From assembly GCA_017305935.1 (NCBI GenBank), contig JAFKJU010000015.1, positions 143,907-207,906 of the forward strand: 64,000 nucleotides of DNA. Direction: 5' to 3'. This DNA is from Hyphomicrobiales bacterium (lineage in GTDB: Bacteria; Pseudomonadota; Alphaproteobacteria; Rhizobiales; Rhizobiaceae). Under the pieces are notes generated by a model, which saw nothing but the letters and a program-made list of their open reading frames with translations, was not told the origin of the DNA and ran no database searches. How positions within the stretch are numbered: position 1 is the first letter of the stretch; each line of letters begins with the position of its first letter. The position numbers and the translations under genes are program-made. Positions 43,431-51,558 of this stretch are shown in pieces.

Positions 43431-44564
43431 TCAGGCTCTCTGATAGCTCTCGAAGGCGCCCAGCACGTCGTCCCAGGTGACGAACTCGCCCTCCTGTTCG
43501 AGCGGGAACATGCCCGGCAGGAACTTGTCGGCGAAATAGGCGTCGAGATCGTCGAAGTGGTAGATGCCGGCCACCGTCTTGTCCGTCACCGCCTTCATCG
43601 CATCCTGGTTGACGATACCGAGAATATTGCCTTCGGCAAACGTCTTCTGGTTTTCCGCCGAAAGGCCCCAGTTGATCAGGGCATGATCCAGTTCGCGGTT
43701 CGGCGCATCCTTGGCGATGTTGACCGTGTCGAAATAGGCGAACGTGCCTTCCTTCGGCGAGGCGATCTTGAGATTGACGCCCTTGTCGCCGGCCCATTTG
43801 ATCATCGGCTCCCAGCCCATGCCCATGACGATCTCCTTGCGGCTGAACATGTCGGAGATTTCGCCGAGGCTGGAGGGGATGGTGCGCGAATTCTGCTTAA
43901 CCTTGATCATCAGCTCGACCGTCTTGTCGAGCTGTTCCCTGGTCATGCGGCTCGGATCTTCCAGCCCGTTCGCCACCTTCGACCAGGTGACGATCATGCT
44001 CATGACATCGGGATAACCGACGACCTTGCCCTTGTATTCCGGCTTCAGCAGATCGAGCCAGCTTTTCGGCTCCTCGACGAGATCGGGATTGTAGAGCAGC
44101 GGAATGGCGCTGAAGGTGAAGGGCACGCCGTAGAGCTTGTCGTCGACGCGCAGGAACTTGTCGAGCGCCTTGACCCGCGGGTGCATGGCCGAGAGGTTCG
44201 GCACCAGGCTTTCGTCGATGGCGCCGAGCAGGTCGCTCTGGCCGCAGAAGGAGACGTATTGATAGATCAGCGTCGTCAGGTCGATGGAGCCGATGCCGCC
44301 GCCGCGCAGCTTGGTGATGATGTCCTCGATGGCCGAGATATAGGTCGGCTGCATGTTGACGCCGGCCTTGCCGAGCAGGTCCGTCGACTTGAAGGCAAGG
44401 TCGTATCCTTCCCAACCGAGGAAGGCGACGTCCCGGGCCGCGGCGGCCGGGCGGATGCCGAAGCCGGCGACGGCCGCAAGCCCCGCCGCGCCCATCATGA
44501 AATGACGGCGGCTGACCGTGAGCGAACTGGCGAATTTCGAGGCGTTGTGCTGATGGTTTGTCAT
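43431..44564 (-). CDS. PotD-type substrate-binding protein with Tat signal
   Basis: The 377-residue protein has a twin-arginine signal (VSRRHFMMGAAGLAAVAG) followed by the PotD/PotF-type fold (FLGWEGYDLAFKSTDLLGKA, then LRGGGIGSIDLTTLIYQYVS, then GVPFTFSAIPLLYNPDLVEE). The Tat route implies folding before export. The ATG at 44564 fits; the longer frame to 45122 lies over the SDR gene. Members bind polyamines, opines or amino-acid derivatives. The neighbouring ligase, amine oxidase and deacylase suggest an amine or N-acylated amine. Confidence 0.91.
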   Translation of the reverse strand: MTNHQHNASKFASSLTVSRRHFMMGAAGLAAVAGFGIRPAAAARDVAFLGWEGYDLAFKSTDLLGKAGVNMQPTYISAIEDIITKLRGGGIGSIDLTTLIYQYVSFCGQSDLLGAIDESLVPNLSAMHPRVKALDKFLRVDDKLYGVPFTFSAIPLLYNPDLVEEPKSWLDLLKPEYKGKVVGYPDVMSMIVTWSKVANGLEDPSRMTREQLDKTVELMIKVKQNSRTIPSSLGEISDMFSRKEIVMGMGWEPMIKWAGDKGVNLKIASPKEGTFAYFDTVNIAKDAPNRELDHALINWGLSAENQKTFAEGNILGIVNQDAMKAVTDKTVAGIYHFDDLDAYFADKFLPGMFPLEQEGEFVTWDDVLGAFESYQRA

Positions 44565-44602
44565 GGTCGTTCCCCTTTTTTCAGCGTTTGTTCCTGGCGC
44601 GG

Positions 44603-45391
44603 TCAGCGGACGATGTGCCCTCCGTCGATGACCATTTCCGATCCGGTCGTGTAGGGACTGCGGTCGGAGGCGAGATAGACCACCGCCCAGCCGATATCCT
44701 CGGCCGCGCCGATGCCGAGCGGCGCCAGCGTCTGCCATTCGGCGCGCACCGCCGATGTGTCGGCATCGCCGCGCTTGGCTGCGACATCGACGATCTCGCG
44801 CTCCAGCATCGGCGTATCGATGCAGCCCGGATGGATCGAGTTGACGCGGATGCGCGTGCCGCGCTGGGCGCAATCGAGGGCGGCGGCGCGGGTGAAATGG
44901 GCAACCGCCGCCTTCGAGGCGCAGTAAGCCGTGTTCAGCCCGTCGGCGATATTGGCGAAGTTGGAGGCGATGTTGACGATCGAGCCGGTCTTCTGCGGCA
45001 GCATGGCCTTCACCGCCGCGCGGGTGCCGAGAAAGACGGATTCGACGTTGACGCCGAAGACATGGCGGAAATCGTCGAGCGAGGTTTCCAGAAGGCCGCG
45101 CGTCAACTGGATGCCGGCGCAATTGGCGAGCACGTCGAGCCGGCCCTGTTCGGCCAGAACGCGGGCCATGACCGCCTCCCAGGCCGCCTCGTCGCGCGCA
45201 TCCTGCGCCATGGCGCGGGCCGAGCCGCCGATGGCCTCGGCCGTGGCTTCCGCCGCCTTGCCGTCAATGTCGGTCAGGTAGACGGTCGCACCTTCGGCGG
45301 CGAGCAGGCGGGCGGCGGCACGTCCAATCCCGGAGCCCGCTCCGGTCACGACCGCGACCTTTCCCTCGACCCATCCCCGTCCTGCGTTCAT
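44603..45391 (-). CDS. Short-chain dehydrogenase/reductase
   Basis: The 262-residue classical SDR has the cofactor motif VVTGAGSGIGRAAARLL, LANCAGIQ, and catalytic Tyr/Lys in YCASKAAVAHF with Ser in IVNIASNFAN. The TDIDGK segment after strand 2 suggests NAD preference. Start: ATG at 45391 after GGAAAGAG gives the usual short N-terminus; ATG at 45430 would add 13 residues. It heads the binding-protein/ATPase/permease/LuxR operon and probably oxidises an alcohol or aldehyde intermediate. The shared motif at 45452-45478 lies just upstream. Confidence 0.88.
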   Translation of the reverse strand: MNAGRGWVEGKVAVVTGAGSGIGRAAARLLAAEGATVYLTDIDGKAAEATAEAIGGSARAMAQDARDEAAWEAVMARVLAEQGRLDVLANCAGIQLTRGLLETSLDDFRHVFGVNVESVFLGTRAAVKAMLPQKTGSIVNIASNFANIADGLNTAYCASKAAVAHFTRAAALDCAQRGTRIRVNSIHPGCIDTPMLEREIVDVAAKRGDADTSAVRAEWQTLAPLGIGAAEDIGWAVVYLASDRSPYTTGSEMVIDGGHIVR

Positions 45392-45451
45392 CGGCGCATC
45401 TCTTTCCAGAACAGTCGAAAAAGCATTCATAGTGTTGTCACCAGTGCTTGA

Positions 45452-45478
45452 GGCGGGACATACCCCCGCCGGGTTATT
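45452..45478 (-). promoter_or_regulatory. Shared cluster motif, copy 2 (upstream of SDR/ABC operon)
   Basis: Read on minus it starts AATAACCCGGCGGGGGTA, runs through TGT and ends CCCGCC, with GGCGGG/CCCGCC inverted arms. It matches copy 1 at 37218 over the first 18 bases with one mismatch and has the same orientation relative to the downstream gene. It fills most of the 57-base gap between the reductase stop and the longer possible SDR start, so it marks an internal promoter or control point of the leftward genes. Confidence 0.62.
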
Positions 45479-45487
45479 GCCGAAGGC

Positions 45488-46438
45488 TCAGATGTCGAGC
45501 GTCAAGGTCGGCGTCAGCGCCCGCGATACGCAGGGCATCATGACCGTGCCGGCGGCGCGCTCCTTTTCGGTGAGCAATGCATCGCGATGATCGGGCGTGC
45601 CGTCGAGCACGCGGCATTCGCAGGTGCCGCAGAACCCCTGCTCGCAGGAGGACGGCAGGTCGTGGCCCGCCTGCCGCACGGCTTCGAGAATGCTGCAATC
45701 GGCCGGCACATCGACATGGCCGCCGCTGCGGGCGAGGAAGACACGGATCGCGCCATCGCCGTGCAGCACCGGCGGGGCGGATGCGCCGAAACGCTCGATA
45801 TGCAGGTGTCCGGCAAGGTTGCTCGCGGCAAACTTTTCCTCCAGCGCATCCAGCAACCCGCGCGGACCGCAGGCATAGACCTCGCTTCCACCGCGTGCCG
45901 CCGCGACGATGCCGTCGACATCGATATGCGCCTGTTCATCGGCGGGCCGGAGGTCGATGCGACCCCGGTCGAGGCCGTGGAGCGCATCGAGAAAAGACAT
46001 GCGCTGACGGCTGCGCCCGCCGTAAATGAGACGCCATTCCGCGCCCCGCGCCGCCGCGTGGCGGACCATCGGCAGGATCGGCGTAATACCGATGCCGCCG
46101 GCGACGAAGAGGTAGCGCTCGGCCGGCGCCAGCGCAAAGGCGTTGCGCGGCCCGACAAGGCCGACCATCTGGCCGACGCGCAAGGCCTCATGCACCTCGC
46201 GCGAGCCGCCGCGCCCCTCCTCCTGCCGCAGCACCGCGATGCGGTAGTGGCTGAGGTCGGCGGGATCGCCGCACAGCGAATATTGCCGGACAAGGCCGGA
46301 AGGCAGACAGAGATCGACATGCGCGCCCGGCGTCCAGGCCGGCAGGTCGCCGCCATTTGCGGCGCGCATGGTGAAGGAGACGATAGCATCGGCTTCGAGC
46401 GTGATCTGCACGATGCGGGCTTCGAGGCGGGCGGGCAT
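45488..46438 (-). CDS. VanB-type Rieske oxygenase reductase (FMN, NAD, plant-type 2Fe-2S)
   Basis: The 316-residue electron-transfer protein has an FMN-binding RQYSL (51-55), NAD-binding GGIGITP (114-120) and a C-terminal [2Fe-2S] ferredoxin domain with Cys265, Cys270, Cys273 and Cys303 (CEQGFCGTC). This single-chain order is that of VanB/phthalate dioxygenase reductase. Start ATG 46438 after GGAGGA. An upstream GTG at 46483 overlapping the Rieske stop is possible but has a poorer ribosome-binding site. It passes electrons from NADH to the Rieske oxygenase encoded immediately upstream. Confidence 0.92.
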   Translation of the reverse strand: MPARLEARIVQITLEADAIVSFTMRAANGGDLPAWTPGAHVDLCLPSGLVRQYSLCGDPADLSHYRIAVLRQEEGRGGSREVHEALRVGQMVGLVGPRNAFALAPAERYLFVAGGIGITPILPMVRHAAARGAEWRLIYGGRSRQRMSFLDALHGLDRGRIDLRPADEQAHIDVDGIVAAARGGSEVYACGPRGLLDALEEKFAASNLAGHLHIERFGASAPPVLHGDGAIRVFLARSGGHVDVPADCSILEAVRQAGHDLPSSCEQGFCGTCECRVLDGTPDHRDALLTEKERAAGTVMMPCVSRALTPTLTLDI

Positions 46439-46479
46439 GGCCGCTTCCTCCGGCGCCCGCATCGCCAAGGCGGCCACCC

Positions 46480-47520
46480 TCACCGCCCCTCCTCCGCCAG
46501 CGCCGCCTCGACGAACTCGTTGAAGGCGCGGCGATAATTGAGGGTGAACAGGTCGGCGGGAACGGAATGTTCGACATAGGTGCCGTCCCAGTCGATCTCG
46601 CGCGGCTCCAGCGCGCCGGCAATCGGCAGATCCTCGCGATAAACCATCTCCTCGACGCGCAGGCACTCTTCGAGATCCGCGCCGGTATAGGTCCGTTCGT
46701 TGGCCACGCCCCAGAAGATCATCACATGATCGTAAGCCATAGGTGACGGAAAACCGGCGACGATGCGCTTGCCGTAGCGGGCATAATCATAGGTGATGGT
46801 GGCCAGCCCCGGCGCGGTGCATTGATAATACATCTCGCAATCGCCGTCGTTCGCCCAGTCGCCGTTGCCGGCATGCAACGTGCGCTGCATGAAGATCTCC
46901 AGCCCTTCGCGGCGGACCTTCAGCGGCTCGACGATATGCGGCGACGGCCCCATCGACACTTCATGCACGAAGGGGAAATGCGCGACATCGCGGAAATTCT
47001 CGATGGCCACGGCAACGCCGGTTTCGGAATCGAGCGGCGGGCCGGCAAGCCATTCGAGATCGAGCCCCTTCCAGGCCTCCATCTCGTACAGCGGCATGGC
47101 CGGCTGTTCGAGCACAGTCCAGACATGGCCCCATTTCTCGACCGCCGGATAGGTGGCGATGGCGGCGCGCGGCGGGATCTTGCACTGGTCTTCCAGCGAG
47201 GGGATATGCGTGCATTTGCCATCGGCGGCGGCGAACTGCCAGCCGTGATAGGGGCAGGCGATCGCCTCGCCATGCACCTTGCCTTGCGTGAAATCCCCAC
47301 CGCGATGGGGACAGCGGCGCGACTGCACGACCGCCTGGCCGGACGCCGTGCGATAGACTACCAGCCTTTCGCCCAGAAGCACGGCCGGCTGCGGCGTATC
47401 GAGATCGGCGGAACGCGCGACGGCCCACCACTGGCGGCGCATGGCGCGCTCGGCGGCCTCGCGTTTCGGGCCGGTGAGCGGCGGCAGTTCACTGAAGGGT
47501 TTGCGGACCATATCGAGCAT
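46480..47520 (-). CDS. VanA-type Rieske non-heme iron oxygenase
   Basis: The 346-residue oxygenase has Rieske ligands Cys70-x-His72 and Cys89-x2-His92 (CPHRGGD, CPYHGW) and the mononuclear iron site Asp178-x2-His181-x4-His186 (DVAHFPFVH). Its size and the adjacent VanB-type reductase place it with O- or N-demethylating monooxygenases such as VanA. In amine clusters the family also opens or demethylates quaternary amines, so I infer hydroxylation or N-demethylation of the imported amine. The start at 47520 removes an unrelated N-terminal extension. Confidence 0.93.
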   Translation of the reverse strand: MLDMVRKPFSELPPLTGPKREAAERAMRRQWWAVARSADLDTPQPAVLLGERLVVYRTASGQAVVQSRRCPHRGGDFTQGKVHGEAIACPYHGWQFAAADGKCTHIPSLEDQCKIPPRAAIATYPAVEKWGHVWTVLEQPAMPLYEMEAWKGLDLEWLAGPPLDSETGVAVAIENFRDVAHFPFVHEVSMGPSPHIVEPLKVRREGLEIFMQRTLHAGNGDWANDGDCEMYYQCTAPGLATITYDYARYGKRIVAGFPSPMAYDHVMIFWGVANERTYTGADLEECLRVEEMVYREDLPIAGALEPREIDWDGTYVEHSVPADLFTLNYRRAFNEFVEAALAEEGR

Positions 47521-47597
47521 GCGGGTCTCCGTCGTTTTCGGACGGCCACTCCCAGGCCGTCGGAATGCGTGAAGATTGCAGACGAATTCTGCGCATG

Positions 47598-47633
47598 TCA
47601 ATTATTTTTGGCGTTTATCAATTATTTTTGCGC
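47598..47633. promoter_or_regulatory. AT-rich direct repeats between AsnC and Rieske genes
   Basis: TCAATTATTTTTGGCG (47598-47613) and TCAATTATTTTTGCGC (47618-47633) are near-identical, 20 bases apart, about two helical turns. GCGCA also recurs three times across 47591-47657. The spacing suits cooperative binding by an Lrp/AsnC octamer, and asnC lies next to it. The repeats are upstream of the Rieske operon and downstream of asnC. Confidence 0.6.
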
Positions 47634-47666
47634 ATAAAAAGCGCCTATTTTCTGCGCATTTGAAAA

Positions 47667-48137
47667 TTATTGAGGAATATCAAGCGGTAACGCGAAGCGG
47701 ATTTTATGCACGTCGACCTCGCTGAGAATACGCACTGCCGTCACCCCTTCGAGTGCGCAGACTTTCTGGCGCATGTCCCAGAGCGCCGGCTGGTCGGCAC
47801 AGACGACCTGGGCGCAGATATCCGCATCGCCCAGCGTCGTGGAAAGGTAGGAGACCTCGATCCAGTCGCTCAGTTCCCGCACGACATCCGCATGGCGCGC
47901 CGGCGTCACCGTCAGGAACAGCAGCGCCATATGCGACGGCCCGAGCTTGGTGGGATCGGCGAAGGCGACCACCTGCAACATGCCCTCGTCCTGCAGCCGC
48001 TTCAGCCGCAGCCGCACCGTCGCTTCGGCGATGCCGAGATTGCGGGCGACCTCGCGCAAGGGGCGACGGCCGTCGCTCTGCAGCTCGCGAATGATGTTAC
48101 GGTCGAGTTCGTCGATCCGGTTCGAATGGGTGATCAT
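47667..48137 (-). CDS. Lrp/AsnC-family regulator
   Basis: The 156-residue protein has an N-terminal helix-turn-helix (IDELDRNIIRELQSDGRRPL, then REVARNLGIAEATVRLRLKR) and a C-terminal RAM ligand domain (HMALLFLTVTPARHADVVRE). The start at 48137 is preferred because upstream in-frame sequence is unlike the family. It lies directly upstream of the Rieske operon on the same strand, separated by AT-rich direct repeats that are likely its binding site. The ligand may be an amino acid or amine made by the pathway. Confidence 0.9.
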   Translation of the reverse strand: MITHSNRIDELDRNIIRELQSDGRRPLREVARNLGIAEATVRLRLKRLQDEGMLQVVAFADPTKLGPSHMALLFLTVTPARHADVVRELSDWIEVSYLSTTLGDADICAQVVCADQPALWDMRQKVCALEGVTAVRILSEVDVHKIRFALPLDIPQ

Positions 48138-48556
48138 GGCGCATCCGTTTTCTTGACGTCGGCTCAGGATGTACATCTCCGGCGCAAGATTGGCGAGAGC
48201 AATGCGGGATATCGACGACCTCTGCCACGTCCCCGAAGTCCGGTTCGCACATCCCGAAAAACCCCTCGTGCCAACGAATCGCTTTGCTGAAACGATAAAG
48301 CACCGCGAATTGCCAACCCACAGGACGGTATTGCCATGTCGGAAAACGGGACGAACCCCGGAAGATCGGCATGGCAAAGGGCGATCGCTCACCGCGCACC
48401 GCACCCGGCCTGATCACCAGAAACTTCCGGTCGCTGCGAGGCTCTTCCACAGGCAGCCTCCAGCGCCATCGTAGGTCGCGAAGCGGCGAATGATCGGGTT
48501 GCGGTCCCGGCAAGGCAGTTGCTCCAGTTGATGAGAGGGCTGGTGATGTTCTCTGA
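48138..48556. other. Intergenic stretch, no gene recognised
   Basis: About 420 bases upstream of asnC hold only short overlapping frames without family features. The region may be residue of deleted DNA, since a regulator fragment follows at 48557. Confidence 0.45.
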
Positions 48557-48722
48557 TTGAAGGAGGAGCGCCCGCAGGTCGTCATCAGGTTCACCGTCGA
48601 CGCCATCTGGTTCAGGATCATCCCGTCGCTGATACAGAGGCGGTTCGACATCGCCATGGTGGACATATTCCGCATCCCGGCGCGCGCCGTTCCGGCCAAC
48701 TTCACCGAGGCGCACGACGAAT
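48557..48722 (+). pseudogene. LysR effector-domain fragment
   Basis: A plus-strand frame encodes PQVVIRFTVDAIWF then IQRRFDIAMVDIFRIPARAV. The second part aligns with RRFDLIVVDHTRIPSDFI in the neighbouring LysR protein (48755-49936, opposite strand). No helix-turn-helix or remaining effector domain is present, so this is a short internal fragment of a related regulator. Identification rests on a short match and is moderate. Confidence 0.45.
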
Positions 48723-48754
48723 CCGCAACACACGGTTCGTCGGCGCGGATGCGC

Positions 48755-49936
48755 TCAGGTCTGATACAGGTCGCCGCCGAGCGATCGGTGGACCGCGTTC
48801 AACAAAGCCTCCGGCAGACCTCCCCGCCGCCAAGCCATGGCAAGGGTCAGCATATGGCCGGGTGCGAGGCTGACATGGCCGAGATCGAAGGGAAGCCGAG
48901 CGATCGCGCTTTGCGGCAACACGGAGAGATAGCCGTGTTCGGCGACGAGATTGATGATCACCGGAATGGAATCGATCTCGACGATCGGGATTGCCGCCAG
49001 TCGTTCCCGGCCGAGCCTGCCTTCCATGTAATGCATGGCCTCCTGCCGTATACCGTTGCGCTGGCTGGGTAGCACCACCGGATGATCGGTCAGCAGCGCC
49101 GCGACATCCGATGTGCGCGCCATCAGCCTGCGCTGTCCCACCAGCGCGAGCGGTGTGGTGGATAGCGTTGTGCTGATGAAATCGCTGGGAATGCGGGTGT
49201 GATCGACGACGATCAGGTCGAAGCGCCGGCTCTTCAGCCCTGCCATCAGTTCTTCCGCGCTATGGCTGGAGATGTGCAGCGGATGGCGCGCCTGATGCGG
49301 CGCCCAGTTGATCGTCAGTCGGGCCAGCATTCTTGCGATACTGCTTTCATGGCCGAGAGGCACAACCGTGCCGATGCGCCATGTCGCCAGTTCCTTGCGA
49401 AACCGTTCCGAGGCTGCATGCGACAATGCCTCCCATTCCATGACGATGCCTTCGGCGATCGGCAGCAGGCGTTCGCCGAGCGCGGTCGGCAAGGCGCCCG
49501 CGGCGGAGCGGGTAAGCAGCGTCGCGCCAAGCATGCGTTCCAGATCGGACATCTGCCGCGTCAGTTGCGGCTGACCGATCTTCAGGCTCCGGGCGGAACC
49601 GCGGATGCTGCCCGAATGGGCGATGGCGGCGAAGCGCAGCAGAGCCTTGATGCCGACCGCCGGCGGCCTTTCTCCGACCGGCCGACCCGCCTCGCGCAGA
49701 AAATCCCGGATGCGGCCGACGAGCGCGGTCAATGCGGGAAGTCGATGCTGCGCCTCCAGCGTCAGCACGAAGCTGGCCGCGCGATCCCGGCGCACCAGCG
49801 GCACGGCGACCGCAGCCTCCAGGCGTGACAGAGCACCGCTGACCGTCGACGGTGCGCATCCGGTCTGGCGCGCAACCTTGCGGATGCTTTGCAGCGTCAG
49901 GACCTCATGTGCCAGACACAGCGTCAACACATCCAT
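48755..49936 (-). CDS. LysR-type regulator with two tandem helix-turn-helix domains
   Basis: At 393 residues the protein is about 90 longer than normal LysR proteins. The first winged HTH lies at about 1-75 (LTLQSIRKVARQTGCAPSTV, then SGALSRLEAAVAVPLVRRD). A second, complete one lies at about 95-155 (LLRFAAIAHSGSIRGSARSL, then KIGQPQLTRQMSDLERMLGA). A LysR effector domain follows. Both HTHs match the LysR pattern, so this is a domain duplication rather than a long start. It is divergent from the UbiD/lyase genes with little intergenic space and should control them. Confidence 0.88.
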   Translation of the reverse strand: MDVLTLCLAHEVLTLQSIRKVARQTGCAPSTVSGALSRLEAAVAVPLVRRDRAASFVLTLEAQHRLPALTALVGRIRDFLREAGRPVGERPPAVGIKALLRFAAIAHSGSIRGSARSLKIGQPQLTRQMSDLERMLGATLLTRSAAGALPTALGERLLPIAEGIVMEWEALSHAASERFRKELATWRIGTVVPLGHESSIARMLARLTINWAPHQARHPLHISSHSAEELMAGLKSRRFDLIVVDHTRIPSDFISTTLSTTPLALVGQRRLMARTSDVAALLTDHPVVLPSQRNGIRQEAMHYMEGRLGRERLAAIPIVEIDSIPVIINLVAEHGYLSVLPQSAIARLPFDLGHVSLAPGHMLTLAMAWRRGGLPEALLNAVHRSLGGDLYQT

Positions 49937-50094
49937 GACAATTCCATCTCGTCGTGACCCGGCGCGTATCCGGCATCATCTGTGCGACAAATGCAATAGA
50001 GAAGCCTCTTGTCAGGGGCAACGGCAGATGGAACAACATGGGAAGACCGGCAAGACCGGAGCGGACGGGCAGGAATGACGCAAAGGGCGGGGCA

Positions 50095-51456
50095 GTGGTC
50101 GATCAGAGCATGCGCGGTTTCATGGCCGGTTTGGAGACGGCAGGTGATCTCAGACGCATCGCGCGGCCAGTGGACACGCGTTTCGAGATCGCCTCGGTTC
50201 TGTCGCTGCGCGAACGGGGCCCGGCACAATTTTTCGATCATGTGTCCGGCAGCGCCATGCCTGTTGTCGGCAATCTCTGGAACAGCCGGCGGCGCTTCGC
50301 GCAAGGCCTGGGGATCGCGCAAGAAGCACTCGACGATGCTTGCCAGCATGCCTTGCAACACCCGATCCCGCCCGTCATCGTTGCCGATGCCCCGGTGCAG
50401 GCCGTGGTCCATCAAGCGCCTTTCGAGCTTTCGGCGCTGCTGCCCGTCCCGCACTGGTTCGAGAAGGAAGCCGGCGCCTATATCACCGCCGGCGTCATCG
50501 TCGCCAGAGATCCGGCGACGGGCCGCCGCAACGTTTCCATCGCCCGGCTGCGCCTTGAAGGCGGCGGCAGGATCATGGCCGGGATCGCCAAGAACCACCA
50601 TCTGGCCATGCTGGCGGAGAAGGCCCGGCTGCGCGGCCACCCGCTGGAAATCGCGGTGGCGATCGGCAATCATGTCGCCGTCCTGCTCGGATCGCAGATG
50701 TATGTGGGGTTGGGCGACGATGAGTTCGATATCGTCGGCGGTCTCCTCGGCGAAGGCGTCGAGCTGGTCAAATGCCGCACGGTCGATCTGGAGGTGCCGG
50801 CCCATGCCGAGATCGTCCTCGAAGGCGTGCTTTTTCCAGAAGACCTGATCGAGGAAGGGGCGGTTTCGGAATTTCCGGGCTTCTACGTCTATTACGGACC
50901 GGGCATCGGCGGGGAAATCCGCTGCGTCACCCACCGGCGCGATGCGATCTATCAGGCGATCCTGCCCGGCTATGCCGCCGAACATTGCCTTCTGGGTGCG
51001 GTCGCCATCGGCGCCACCCTCACCCGCGATCTGAAGCGTTCGATCCCGGCGGTACGGCGCGTGCTCGTCACCGAAGGCGGCATGGGGCGCCTGCATGCGG
51101 TGATTTCCATGCATCGCCCACGCCTTGGGGAGGGCAAGAGAGCGGTGATCCTCGCCATGGGTCTGGTCAATCTGCTCAAGCATGTCGTCGTCGTCGAGGA
51201 TGACATCGATATCGAGGATCCGCGGCAGGTGGAATGGTCACTCGCCGCGCGCTTTCGCGGCCATGAGGATCTGGTCGTGTTGCCGGGTGTCAAGGCCGAT
51301 CGCTGCGATCCGCTCCATGAAGCCCTGACCGTGACCAAGATCGGCATGGTGGCGACGACGCGGCCCGGCGACGGCGAAGCCGGCGGCCGCGCGGAGTTCG
51401 CCCGCCCGCCGGCAGACGTATACGATCGGGTGCGTCGCGCTCTGGACGACTACTGA
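50095..51456 (+). CDS. UbiD-family prenyl-FMN decarboxylase
   Basis: The protein (about 453 residues) shows UbiD-family blocks: PVVGNLWNSRRRFAQGLGI, APVQAVVHQAPFELSALLPV, then PHWFEKEAGAYITAGVIVAR and RNVSIARLRLEGG. It also has EIVLEGVLFPEDLIEEGAVSE-like metal/prFMN region residues and a C-terminal DIEDPRQVEWSLAARFRG. These enzymes reversibly decarboxylate unsaturated or aromatic acids and need prenylated FMN from a UbiX protein, which is not in this window. Start GTG 50095 after AAAGGGCGGGG, or ATG 50110. It is followed 102 bases later by an ammonia-lyase homologue. Confidence 0.85.
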   Translation: MVDQSMRGFMAGLETAGDLRRIARPVDTRFEIASVLSLRERGPAQFFDHVSGSAMPVVGNLWNSRRRFAQGLGIAQEALDDACQHALQHPIPPVIVADAPVQAVVHQAPFELSALLPVPHWFEKEAGAYITAGVIVARDPATGRRNVSIARLRLEGGGRIMAGIAKNHHLAMLAEKARLRGHPLEIAVAIGNHVAVLLGSQMYVGLGDDEFDIVGGLLGEGVELVKCRTVDLEVPAHAEIVLEGVLFPEDLIEEGAVSEFPGFYVYYGPGIGGEIRCVTHRRDAIYQAILPGYAAEHCLLGAVAIGATLTRDLKRSIPAVRRVLVTEGGMGRLHAVISMHRPRLGEGKRAVILAMGLVNLLKHVVVVEDDIDIEDPRQVEWSLAARFRGHEDLVVLPGVKADRCDPLHEALTVTKIGMVATTRPGDGEAGGRAEFARPPADVYDRVRRALDDY

Positions 51457-51558
51457 AAAGGTCCGCGCCCGCATGGTCCTGCCCGATTGCGCCTGTCGCA
51501 TCCGCGGCGGAGCGGACCAGCCTGATGCCCGCCGGCAAATGCAGCGAGAAGAAGACAT

